Assembly (NCBI RefSeq): GCF_039555335.1
Contig: NC_092636.1
Span: 527,501-591,500 of the forward strand
Direction of reading: 5' to 3'
DNA: 64,000 nt
DNA from: Amphiura filiformis
Taxonomy: Eukaryota > Echinodermata > Ophiuroidea > Amphilepidida > Amphiuridae
The notes beneath the pieces are model-generated. The model saw only the letters and a list, made by a program, of their open reading frames with translations, did no database searches and was not told where the DNA came from. Positions within the stretch are counted from its first letter, which is position 1; each line of letters opens with the position of its first letter. Below, one piece after another: positions 10,855-19,889 of the stretch. The translations under genes and the position numbers were made by a program.

Positions 10855-11112
10855 TATGCCCGATGTGGCTTGACGAAATACAGCATTTCTTTATCACTGT
10901 ACTGCGAGAAGTCCTTCTTCCCTTTGCGGATGGCTTGGATGACTTGGTCCATGTCATGTTTGTTGTATGCCAGTACATTGATGAACACTCCATACTTGGC
11001 AGTGACTGCTTTATCCCACCAGTGGAACCAGTGCCAAATGTCAAGTCTGATGACCATACCATCACCAATCCAGTCTTGGAAGATGGATTCTAGCCATGAG
11101 GTCCCACCATCC
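10855..11112 (-). CDS. Possible internal exon of a transposase-like protein
   Basis: On the minus strand an open frame runs through DGGTSWLESIFQDW, VIRLDIWHWFHWWDKAV and YGVFINVLAYNKHDMDQVI. The pattern of a hydrophobic strand, then LDIWHxxxxxD, then an LYG-type segment resembles, from memory, multi-copy RNase H-fold transposase-derived proteins in animal genomes. This is a weak assignment without a search. A plausible 3' splice site (pyrimidine-rich tract, then TTTTAG) sits just upstream on the minus strand near 11,113, and a GT follows the frame near 10,853. No partner exons are recognised in the window. It may be a host gene exon or a relic of a DNA transposon. Confidence 0.35.
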
Positions 11113-11262
11113 CTAAAACAAATGCAAACAGAATTGAACAGAATTAATAACCAGTTCCACTTTATCCCATATAAATCTATATGGTGAAAATAAGCACACT
11201 TCATAGATTTGTTGGCCAAAGTGATTATTTGATCCACGATACAAAAATGTAATCACTTTTTA

Positions 11263-11621
11263 TTAAGGGGGTACTACACCCCTGCCCAATTTTGTACCTA
11301 TTTTGCATTTTTCTCAAAAATTATAGCGCATTGGTGACAAGTAAGATAAGTAAATTATAGGGGCAAGGACTACAACTACTGCACTGGAGATTTTATTTCA
11401 GCACAGACAACAGTTGTGGAGTTACAGTCAAAAATGAGGGAAAACCAATATTTGATCAATAAATCAATAACTACTTGCCTTGAGTTGTTGAATTTTCAGT
11501 GCAGTAATTGTAGTCTTTGCCCCTATAATATACATATTTTACCTGTCACCAATGCACCATAATTTTTGAGAAAAATGCAAAAATAGGCACAAAATTGGCC
11601 AGGGGTGTAGTACCCCCTTAA
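11263..11621. mobile_element. Foldback MITE with TTAA ends, copy 1
   Basis: Begins TTAAGGGGGTACTACACCCC and ends with GGGGTGTAGTACCCCCTTAA. The inverted arms extend about 130 bp inward (GCATTTTTCTCAAAAATTAT on the left, its inverse on the right). TTAA flanks both sides, the target duplication used by piggyBac-type transposases, so this is probably a piggyBac-like non-autonomous element. No protein is encoded. Confidence 0.75.
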
Positions 11622-11868
11622 TATTGGTAACATTACATGGGTAATTTCAAACCTTTGATAATTATGTAATTCTGCCTCAGTACCACGCAGTGTATTTTTA
11701 TGCAGGGATCTGTCATACCTTTTCGAGGTACACTATAAAAATTAGACTGAGCGCAGTCTTAAACACGATGTCAATGAGGTGGCGTCAGTACGATGCACTG
11801 GGCACAAGACTAGACTATTTTGTTTACATCCTATTTTTGAACCATCAATATGTTTATTATTCTTGATA
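11622..11868. other. Spacer between two MITEs, no feature seen
   Basis: About 250 bp of AT-rich sequence without a supported gene, repeat or RNA. It separates two members of one MITE family. Confidence 0.5.
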
Positions 11869-12235
11869 TTAAGGGGGTACTACACCCTCGAGAAATTTTG
11901 TCTATTTTTTGCATTTTTCTTAAAAACTAATAACACAGTGGTATCAACAGTTATGTATATTATTGGGGCAAGGTATCCAATTACTACACTGGAATTCCAG
12001 TGACCCAAGACAAGCGGTTCGTTAATTATGATAAGAAATAGGGTACCGCTAGGATGTACTTCATTTCCTATCATATATACTGAACCGCTTGTCTTGGGTA
12101 ACTGAAATTTCAGTGTAGTAATTGGATTCCTTGCCCCAATAATATACATAAATTTTGTTACCATTGTGTTATTATTTTTTGAGAAAAATGCAAAAATAGT
12201 CACAAATTTACCACAGGGGTGTAGTACCCCCTTAA
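11869..12235. mobile_element. Foldback MITE with TTAA ends, copy 2, different core
   Basis: Same terminal arms as the element at 11,263 (TTAAGGGGGTACTACACCCT at the left, CAGGGGTGTAGTACCCCCTT at the right). The centre differs: it carries its own inverted pair CCCAAGACAAGCGGTTC / GAACCGCTTGTCTTGGG around about 60 bp. Arms are shared and cores are not. Confidence 0.75.
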
Positions 12236-12402
12236 AAACATACATAACAATGTTCTTATATGGCTACATGAGTGTATGATTTATGATACTGTTCTGTGTG
12301 ATATTATACTAGGCCTACATATAGTGCAAATTTCATCTGAATGAACACAGCTGCTAAAAGCATGACAATTGTCTGTGTACACGGTGTGATGAACGCCCAA
12401 GT

Positions 12403-12565
12403 GTGAGTGGTGGCACCAGGAATATATTCGGGGGGGGGCATGGGGGAAGTGAATGTTAGGGTGTTAAATTGTCAAAAATTGTGCAAAATTGCCGCAAAAA
12501 GTGGAAATTTACATTTTTGGGGATGTCCCCTTGCCCCCCCCGCCCCCAGTAGCGCCACTGCCATT
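12403..12565. repeat. GC-rich imperfect inverted repeat
   Basis: The left side reads GTGGTGGCACCAGG and then a G-run (about 12,431-12,439). The right side reads CTTGCCCCCCCCGCCCCCAG and then TAGCGCCACTGCC, which is roughly the inverse. Between the arms is AT-rich sequence. It resembles a short inverted-repeat element or an old MITE; the family is not recognised. Confidence 0.45.
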
Positions 12566-13432
12566 GTGTGCGTAACGTGGGAAGAATTTAACCGTGACAC
12601 GTTTTTTTGTGTTTCATAATTTGAAAGATTGCGTACGTACAGCAGTTGACAGCTGTATTCATTCAAATAAAAATTTTAGTATTGCAAGTTGCGCTAGCCT
12701 ATCCAGTTCGGGTAAGTGCAACGACTAAATACGATTTATGTATTCACCCTGTTCCCATGTGCAGAGTGCATCACACACAATGAATGGAAAGACCCTGTTC
12801 AACAAACTCGATACCGGTACCGTATAAAACTTGCAGGCTATAATGATGAGTTTACGTATAAACACACTCGGTTTTCTTTCAGTTCCGTATACAATCCTAT
12901 CTAAATACACACACACACCTGGATCCAGTAGTACTATCAAGACACAACATGATGAGTATGATCAGCATCAAGTACAGTACAGATCAGATACACACACTAT
13001 TTATAAGCTTCCCTAATTAACATTTTCTAACTCACTGAGGCGTTTCAGTAGTCAGCACACATCGTGCCGATTGAAACATGGGGCGTAGTGTAGTATCAAC
13101 AGCAGTACAGACTCACTACACTATAGTACAGATACGGTACATAATATGTGCTACATCATGACATATATTAGAATTTAAGCTTACCTAAATTTACGTTTTT
13201 TCACTCACTTAGGGGTTTCAGAGTACACCGTGCACGAACATAGCACTGCTGACGGATCCCGATGTCTTTCTGTCCATTTACCATTTTTATTCGTGCTCTT
13301 ATTTACTCAAAATTACTGTTTATTTGTGTGTCTTCGAGTGAATGAATTGTTTCGCGAGTATCAAAACAGCTGATCGACCTTTGACCATTATCATGAAGGA
13401 AGGTCACAAAGGTCACTCGTCCTCAACATTGG
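12566..13432. other. Unassigned sequence left of the 5S array
   Basis: No gene is supported. Two related segments of about 45 bp, each running from AAGCTT to GTTTCAG (13,007-13,050 and 13,178-13,222), suggest an old direct duplication about 171 bp apart. A short CA-rich tract lies near 12,906-12,918. Confidence 0.4.
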
Positions 13433-13538
13433 TCGGTGATTGGTCTGTTGAGCAAAGGGCTTGCTCAACAGAGCTCAGTGATTGGTCCGTTGAGGAAACC
13501 GGCTGCTCAACAGGGCTCAATGATTGGTGGGTTGAGTG
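13433..13538. repeat. 42-bp minisatellite with inverted CCAAT boxes at the array edge
   Basis: Copies start at 13,433, 13,475 and 13,517 (the last partial), period 42 bp. Each contains TGATTGG, the inverted CCAAT box. The first two also contain an inverted pair (TTGAGCAA, five bases, TTGCTCAA in the first) able to form a hairpin. The third copy runs directly into truncated 5S sequence at 13,539. Confidence 0.8.
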
Positions 13539-13591
13539 CCCGATTAGATCCTTGGATGGGAGAGCGCCTGGGAATACCGGGTGCTGTAGAC
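13539..13591 (+). pseudogene. Truncated, diverged 5S rRNA 3' end, unit 0
   Basis: Aligns with about nt 67-118 of the intact genes with several changes, including an extra base in the region before GGATGGG and GAGAGC in place of GAGACC. The spacer that follows is a normal type A spacer, so only the gene is eroded. It marks the left edge of the array, where exchange with other units may be reduced. Confidence 0.9.
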
Positions 13592-13724
13592 TTTTGCATT
13601 CTGATCCTTCTTTTTGATTTTTACTCTTGATCGTTTTTGTGTCCTCTATCTGCTGTGATTAATTTTTTTCTATCTACAAAACGGCTTTGTTCAAAATGGG
13701 ATTTTTTTTCCTCAATTTCTGGAA

Positions 13725-13832
13725 CACCACGGCATAACAACTTAAAATTAATGGCTATCCTATCAGATCACAGAGCGCCTCCACACAGCAACAACATTGA
13801 GTCGATCGTGGTCAGCTGCTGCATGGGAGACC
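13725..13832 (+). pseudogene. Spacer 5S relic, unit 0 (type A)
   Basis: 108-bp form with the CCTAT segment. It follows the truncated gene at 13,539, so the relic is present even where the gene is eroded. Confidence 0.6.
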
Positions 13833-14483
13833 AAAACTTTTTACGGTTTTATAATAGGCCTACTGGTAATTGTGAGATAAATTCAACAAACTACAACACA
13901 ACTGAAATTCTGTGATTTTCAATTTTATCAGTATCAAAACAAAAAAAAAAAAAGTAGTTATCCTACTGAAACTTACTATTTTTATGGAGTACGACGTACT
14001 TGCAAAGATCAGGCATCTTCAACAATTACTGTTCAAGTAGAAATTCCTCCTTTCCCCATTATTATAGACGCATTTTCTTGTGGTGAAAAAATAAATGAGA
14101 CGTAATTAGATGAGAGTGAAATCTCAGTAGGCCTATCATCTATAGCTGCAGCTGAACAGAGCAGAACATTTTCAAAACACGTGTTGACAAACAGCTGCTG
14201 TCCGGGATTGTTGTGATTGTTGTCAGGTGACAATAACTATTGTAATGCGTATCACGTGCGTAATGCGTACGCGTAAGCTGAAGTCATTGTTTCAACCGCA
14301 TACGCGCTTGATGCTGGCTCGTGCGTGTATGACTACACAAAGTCAACATGGTCAATGCGATTCAGGTACAAAATCAAATAAATAAAACATGTCACATCTA
14401 ACATGCAAAATGTTGTTTGTTTGTTTGTTTGCTTAAATTTTTGTTTGTTAGTATGTCAAGGGGGTGTTGGTTTTATGTGTTGC

Positions 14484-14519
<36 letters not shown>

Positions 14520-14978
14520 ATCTACTGAACCAAAGTGGTAAATCGGCGGAATACGTTTCTAATTTTATTCGTGACTTGTTATTGCAAATTGTCGCACTTT
14601 GTTTGTTTGTTAATGTGTCAAGGGGTGTTGGCTTTATGTGGTGCGAGGTTTTTGTTTTGTTTTTTTCTTTTTTGCTATCTACTGAAGATAGCTCGAACCA
14701 AAGTGATAAATCGGCGGAATAATACATTTTCTAATTATTTTACTCATGACTTGCCAAAGACGACCAATTTACTTTGTGAAAGTGGCGCTAAATTTGGTAA
14801 ACTTACGCTGACCGGACGTGCAACCCGTGATTTATTATAGTTCCTAAAATGAAAAGACTGGAATCTCATCAGAACCATGCACAATTTGATTAGAGTTACT
14901 TGTAAGTTTCATGAGAAGATGTTACAAATTTGTGCACAGTATTTCGGAAACGATTGAAAGAAAGGTCAATGCTGTAGC

Positions 14979-14984
14979 TATAAG
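14979..14984 (+). promoter_or_regulatory. TATA-like box TATAAG at -30 of 5S gene 1
   Basis: TATAAG occupies -30 to -25 relative to the 5S start. The same hexamer at the same distance precedes all 32 complete genes. Upstream TATA-like elements at this spacing are known to assist TFIIIB placement on 5S genes in several animals and fungi. Function here is inferred from position and conservation, although the homogenised array makes conservation weak evidence. Confidence 0.6.
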
Positions 14985-15008
14985 TAAGCTAAATTCGCAT
15001 CTTCAAAT

Positions 15009-15128
15009 GTCTACGGCCATACCACGTTGAATACACCGGTTCTCGTCCGATCACCGAAGTTAAGCAACGTCGGGCCCGGTTAGTACTTGGATGGGAGACC
15101 GCCTGGGAATACCGGGTGCTGTAGACTT
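15009..15128 (+). rRNA. 5S rRNA: 5S ribosomal RNA, gene 1 (reference copy)
   Basis: This is the RNA of the large ribosomal subunit transcribed by RNA polymerase III. It begins GTCTACGGCCATACCACG and ends CCGGGTGCTGTAGACTT, 120 nt. The terminal stem pairs GTCTAC with GTAGAC. The internal promoter is intact: box A around nt 50-64 (AGTTAAGCAACGTCG region), the intermediate element near nt 67-72, and box C at about nt 80-97 (TGGATGGGAGACCGCC). TATAAG lies at -30, and T4 (15,127-15,130) immediately follows GTAGAC as terminator. All other complete copies are identical to this one unless stated. Unit length to the next gene start is 1,544 bp. Confidence 0.98.
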
Positions 15129-15130
15129 TT
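15127..15130 (+). terminator. Pol III terminator T4 of 5S gene 1
   Basis: Four T directly after GTAGAC match the minimal Pol III termination signal. The same T4 follows 27 of the 32 genes; the other five have only three T. Confidence 0.85.
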
Positions 15131-15259
15131 GCATTCTGATCCTTCTTTTTATTTTTACTCTTGATCGTTTTTGTGTCCTCTATCTGCTGTGATTAATTTT
15201 TTTCTATCTACAAAACGGCTTTGTTCAAAATGGGATTTTTTTTTTTTCAATTTCTGGAA

Positions 15260-15367
15260 CACCACGGCATAACAACTTAAAATTAATGGCTATCCTATCA
15301 GATCACAGAGCGCCTCCACACAGCAACAACATTGAGTCGATCGTGGTCAGCTGCTGCATGGGAGACC
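15260..15367 (+). pseudogene. Degenerate 5S rRNA relic in the spacer, unit 1 (reference)
   Basis: Hand alignment with the gene shows collinear matches: CCACGGC-ATAACA against CTACGGCCATACCA, GATCAC against GATCAC, AGCAAC against AGCAAC, and a gap-free 32-nt block from GTCG to ATGGGAGACC with 22 identities, the last ten consecutive. Overall identity is roughly two thirds with small insertions between box A-like and box C-like parts. The final about 18 nt of the gene are not recognisable. T5 follows at 15,373-15,377. It starts 131 bp after the gene. It resembles the arrangement in Xenopus laevis oocyte 5S DNA, where each unit carries a pseudogene. Expression is not implied. Confidence 0.65.
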
Positions 15368-15710
15368 AAAACTTTTTACGGTTTTATAATAGGCCTACTG
15401 GTAATTGTGAGATAAATTCAACAAACTACAACACAACTGAAATTCTGTGATTTTCAATTTTATCAGTATCAAAACAAATCAACAAAAAAGTAGTTATCCT
15501 ACTGAAACTTACTATTTTTATGGAGTACGACGTACTTGCAAAGATCAGGCATCTTCAACAATTACTGTTCAAGTAGAAATTCCTCCTTTCCCCATTATTA
15601 TAGACGCATTTTCTTGTGGTGAAAAATAAATGAGACGTAATTAGATGAGAGTGAAATCTCAGTAGGCCTATCATCTATAGCTGCAGCTGAACAGAGCAGA
15701 ACATTTTCAA

Positions 15711-15850
15711 AACACGTGTTGACAAACTGCTGTCCGGGATTGTTGTGATTGTTGTCAGGTGACAATAACTATTGTAATGCGTATCACGTGCGTAATGCGT
15801 ACGCGTAAGCTGAAGTCATTGTTTCAACCGCATACGCGCTTGATGCTGGC
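15711..15850 (+). promoter_or_regulatory. Palindrome-rich spacer block with two CACGTG and ACGCGT (unit 1 example)
   Basis: AACACGTGTT (15,711-15,720) is a perfect palindrome with an E-box. A second CACGTG lies at 15,785-15,790 and is followed by GTACGCGTAAGC, with ACGCGT at 15,801-15,806. GCGTA/TACGC words recur in both orientations up to CCGCATACGCGC. The block is kept in nearly every unit. It could bind bHLH-type factors or act in chromatin organisation; this is inference only. Confidence 0.4.
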
Positions 15851-15970
15851 TCGTGCGTGTATGACTACACAAAGTCAACATGGTCAATGCGATTCAGGTA
15901 CAAAATCAAATAAATAAAACATGTCACATCTAACATGCAAAATGTTGTTTGTTTGTTTGTTTGCTTAAAT

Positions 15971-16300
15971 TTTGTTTGTTTGTTAGTATGTCAAGGGGGT
16001 GTTGGTTTTATGTGTTGCGATTTATTTCTTTTTTTTTTTTTTTTTTTTTTTGCTATCTACTGAACCAAAGTGGTAAATCGGCGGAATACGTTTCTAATTT
16101 TATTCGTGACTTGCCATTGCAAAATGCAAAATGACGCACTTTGTTTGTTTGTTAATGTGTCAAGGGGTGTTGGCTTTATGTGGTGCGAGGTTTTTTGTTT
16201 GTTTTTTTTTTTTTTTGCTATCTACTGAAGATAGCTCGAACCAAAGTGATAAATCGGCGGAATAATACATTTTTCTAATTATTTTACTCATGACTTGCCA
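15971..16300 (+). repeat. Internal direct duplication in the spacer with poly(T) tracts (unit 1 example)
   Basis: Copy 1 (15,971-16,116) and copy 2 (16,140-16,300) share, in order, TTTGTTTGTTTGTTA, a GTGTTGG-TTTATGTG segment, a long T tract, GCTATCTACTGA, AATCGGCGGAATA and GACTTGCCA. Copy 2 has an 11-bp addition that creates a hairpin (GCTATCT, five bases, AGATAGC at 16,217-16,235). All units share this layout; T-tract length varies unit by unit. Confidence 0.85.
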
Positions 16301-16552
16301 AAGACGACCAATTTACTTTGTGAAAGTGGCGCTAAATTTGGTAAACTTACGCTGACCGGACGTGCAACCCGTGATTTATTATAGTTCCTAAAATGAAAAG
16401 ACTGGAATCTCATCAGAACCATGCACAATTTGATTAGAGTTACTTGTAAGTTTCATGAGAAGATGTTACAAATTTGTGCACAGTATTTCGGAAACGATTG
16501 AAAGAAAGGTCAATGCTGTAGCTATAAGTAAGCTAAATTCGCATCTTCAAAT

Positions 16553-16672
16553 GTCTACGGCCATACCACGTTGAATACACCGGTTCTCGTCCGATCACCG
16601 AAGTTAAGCAACGTCGGGCCCGGTTAGTACTTGGATGGGAGACCGCCTGGGAATACCGGGTGCTGTAGACTT
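16553..16672 (+). rRNA. 5S rRNA: 5S ribosomal RNA, gene 2
   Basis: Gene body canonical, but only three T follow GTAGAC before GCATTCTG. The next T-run of four or more is at 16,689-16,693, so some transcripts may extend about 20 nt. Unit length 1,554 bp. Confidence 0.96.
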
Positions 16673-16801
16673 TGCATTCTGATCCTTCTTTTTATTTTTA
16701 CTCTTGATCGTTTTTGTGTCCTCTATCTGCTGTGATGAATTTTTTTCTATCTACAAAACGGCTTTGTTCAAAATGGGATTTTTTTTTTTCAATTTCTGGA
16801 A

Positions 16802-16909
16802 CACCACGGCATAACAACTTAAAATTAATGGCTATCCTATCAGATCACAGAGCGCCTCCACACAGCAACAACATTGAGTCGATCGTGGTCAGCTGCTGCA
16901 TGGGAGACC
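16802..16909 (+). pseudogene. Spacer 5S relic, unit 2 (type A)
   Basis: 108-bp form, identical in layout to the reference relic at 15,260. Confidence 0.6.
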
Positions 16910-17737
16910 AAAACTTTTTACGGTTTTATAATAGGCCTACTGGTAATTGTGAGATAAATTCAACAAACTACAACACAACTGAAATTCTGTGATTTTCAAT
17001 TTTATCAGTATCAAAACAAATCAACAAAAAAGTAGTTATCCTACTGAAACTTACTATTTTTATGGAGTATGACGTACTTGCAAAGATCAGGCATCTTCAA
17101 CAATTACTGTTCAAGTAGAAATTCCTCCTTTCCCCATTATTATAGACGCATTTTCTTGTGGTGAAAAAATAAATGAGACGTAATTAGATGAGAGTGAAAT
17201 CTCAGTAGGCCTATCATCTATAGCTGCAGCTGAACAGAGCAGAACATTTTCAAAACACGTGTTGACAAACTGCTGTCCGGGATTGTTGTGATTGTTGTCA
17301 GGTGACAATAACTATTGTAATGCGTATCACGTGCGTAATGCGTACGCGTAAGCTGAAGTCATTGTTTCAACCGCATACGCGCTTGATGCTGGCTCGTGCG
17401 TGTATGACTACACAAAGTCAACATGGTCAATGCGATTCAGGTACAAAATCAAATAAATAAAACATGTCACATCTAACATGCAAAATGTTGTTTGTTTGTT
17501 TGTTTGCTTAAATTTTTGTTTGTTTGTTAGTATGTCAAGGGGTGTTGGTTTTATGTGTTGCGATTTATTTCTTTTTTTTTTTTTTTTTGCTATCTACTGA
17601 ACCAAAGTGGTAAATCGGCGGAATACGTTTCTAATTTTATTCGTGACTTGCCATTGCAAAATGCAAAATGACGCACTTTGTTTGTTTGTTAATGTGTCAA
17701 GGGGTGTTGGCTTTATGTGGTGCGAGGTTTTTTTTTT

Positions 17738-17773
<36 letters not shown>

Positions 17774-18106
17774 ATCTACTGAAGATAGCTCGAACCAAAG
17801 TGATAAATCGGCGGAATAATACATTTTACTAATTATTTTACTCATGACTTGCCAAAGACGACCAATTTACTTTGTGAAAGTGGCGCTAAATTTGGTAAAC
17901 TTACGCTGACCGGACGTGCAACCCGTGATTTATTATAGTTCCTAAAATGAAAAGACTGGAATCTCATCAGAACCATGCACAATTTGATTAGAGTTACTTG
18001 TAAGTTTCATGAGAAGATGTTACAAATTTGTGCACAGTATTTCGGAAACGATTGAAAGAAAGGTCAATGCTGTAGCTATAAGTAAGCTAAATTCGCATCT
18101 TCAAAT

Positions 18107-18226
18107 GTCTACGGCCATACCACGTTGAATACACCGGTTCTCGTCCGATCACCGAAGTTAAGCAACGTCGGGCCCGGTTAGTACTTGGATGGGAGACCGC
18201 CTGGGAATACCGGGTGCTGTAGCCTT
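18107..18226 (+). rRNA. 5S rRNA: 5S ribosomal RNA, gene 3 (variant in terminal stem)
   Basis: The 3' end reads GTAGCC instead of GTAGAC, which replaces the U2-A117 pair of the terminal stem with a mismatch. The downstream sequence also differs (CATTCTGGTCC). T4 present. May be a weak or unstable RNA. Unit length 1,533 bp. Confidence 0.95.
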
Positions 18227-18357
18227 TTGCATTCTGGTCCTTCTTTTTTATTTTTACTCTTGATCGTTTTTGTGTCCTCTATCTGCTGTGATGAATTTTT
18301 TTCTATCTACAAAACGGCTTTGTTCAAAATGGGATTTTTTTTCCTCAATTTCTGGAA

Positions 18358-18465
18358 CACCACGGCATAACAACTTAAAATTAATGGCTATCCTATCAGA
18401 TCACAGAGCGCCTCCACACAGCAACAACATTGAGTCGATCGTGGTCAGCTGCTGCATGGGAGACC
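18358..18465 (+). pseudogene. Spacer 5S relic, unit 3 (type A)
   Basis: 108-bp form, unchanged although the gene of this unit is a variant. Confidence 0.6.
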
Positions 18466-19639
18466 AAAACTTTTTACGGTTTTATAATAGGCCTACTGGT
18501 AATTGTGAGATAAATTCAACAAACTACAACACAACTGAAATTCTGTGATTTTCAATTTTATCAGTATCAAAACAAATCAACAAAAAAGTAGTTATCCTAC
18601 TGAAACTTACTATTTTTATGGAGTACGACGTACTTGCAAAGATCAGGCATCTTCAACAATTACTGTTCAAGTAGAAATTCCTCCTTTCCCCATTATTATA
18701 GACGCATTTTCTTGTGGTGAAAAAATAAATGAGACGTAATTAGATGAGAGTGAAATCTCAGTAGGCCTATCATCTATAGCTGCAGCTGAACAGAGCAGAA
18801 CATTTTCAAAACACGTGTTGACAAACTGCTGTCCGGGATTGTTGTGATTGTTGTCAGGTGACAATAACTATTGTAATGCGTATCACGTGCGTAATGCGTA
18901 CGCGTAAGCTGAAGTCATTGTTTCAACCGCATACGCGCTTGATGCTGGCTCGTGCGTGTATGACTACACAAAGTCAACATGGTCAATGCGATTCAGGTAC
19001 AAAATCAAATAAATAAAACATGTCACATCTAACATGCAAAATGTTGTTTGTTTGTTTGTTTGCTTAAATTTTTGTTTGTTTGTTAGTATGTTATGTTTGT
19101 GTTGGTTTTATGTGTTGCGATTTATTTTTTTTTTTTTTTTTTTTTGCTATCTACTGAACCAAAGTGGTAAATCGGCGGAATACGTTTCTAATTTTATTCG
19201 TGACTTGCCATTGCAAAATGCAAAATGACGCACTTTGTTTGTTTGTTAATGTGTCAAGGGGGGTTGGCTTTATGTGGTGCGAGGTTTTTTTTTTTTTTTT
19301 TTTTTGCTATCTACTGAAGATAGCTCGAACCAAAGTGATAAATCGGCGGAATAATACATTTTTCTAATTATTTTACTCATGACTTGCCAAAGACGACCAA
19401 TTTTTTGTGAAAGTGGCGCTAAATTTGGTAAACTTACGCTGACCGGACGTGCAACCCGTGATTTATTATAGTTCCTAAAATGAAAAGACTGGAATCTCAT
19501 CAGAACCATGCACAATTTGATTAGAGTTACTTGTAAGTTTCATGAGAAGATGTTACAAATTTGTGCACAGTATTTCGGAAACGATTGAAAGAAAGGTCAA
19601 TGCTGTAGCTATAAGTAAGCTAAATTCGCATCTTCAAAT

Positions 19640-19759
19640 GTCTACGGCCATACCACGTTGAATACACCGGTTCTCGTCCGATCACCGAAGTTAAGCAACG
19701 TCGGGCCCGGTTAGTACTTGGATGGGAGACCGCCTGGGAATACCGGGTGCTGTAGACTT
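19640..19759 (+). rRNA. 5S rRNA: 5S ribosomal RNA, gene 4
   Basis: Canonical body and T4. The preceding spacer has an altered stretch near 19,090 in front of the first T tract. Unit length 1,539 bp. Confidence 0.97.
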
Positions 19760-19889
19760 TTGCATTCTGATCCTTCTTTTTTATTTTTACTCTTGATCGT
19801 TTTTGTGTCCTCTATCTGCTGTGATGAATTTTTTTCTATCTACAAAACGGCTTTGTTCAAAATGGGATTTTTTTCCTCAATTTCTGGAA

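Noticed and set aside
10863-11187. Plus-strand frames opposite the exon-like segment
   Set aside because: They mirror the more protein-like minus-strand frame and show no motif of their own.
12407-12619. Small frame across the GC-rich inverted repeat
   Set aside because: Composition follows the G- and C-runs of a repeat; no family resemblance.
13592-15008. Linked snRNA, spliced-leader or histone gene in the 5S spacer
   Set aside because: Such linkages occur in some animals, but I found no U1, U2, U6 or spliced-leader-like core and no histone-like frame on either strand of the spacer.
15643-15838. Minus-strand 65-66 residue reading frame (starting MSPDNNHNNPGQQ) present in nearly every 5S spacer
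   Set aside because: Its repetition is explained by homogenisation of the array, not by coding constraint. It has no domain or signal, is preserved together with all surrounding non-coding sequence, and is absent in unit 1 through a one-base difference in an A-run.
16020-16050. Long T tracts in the spacer as specific terminators
   Set aside because: They lie about 900 bp beyond the gene, vary in length from unit to unit and are part of an internal duplication. The gene already has its own T-run.
16714-16992. Plus-strand 92-residue frame (starting MCPLSAV) in type A spacers
   Set aside because: It overlaps the 5S relic and is broken in all uniform type B units by the five-base CCTAT difference, so there is no selection for a protein.
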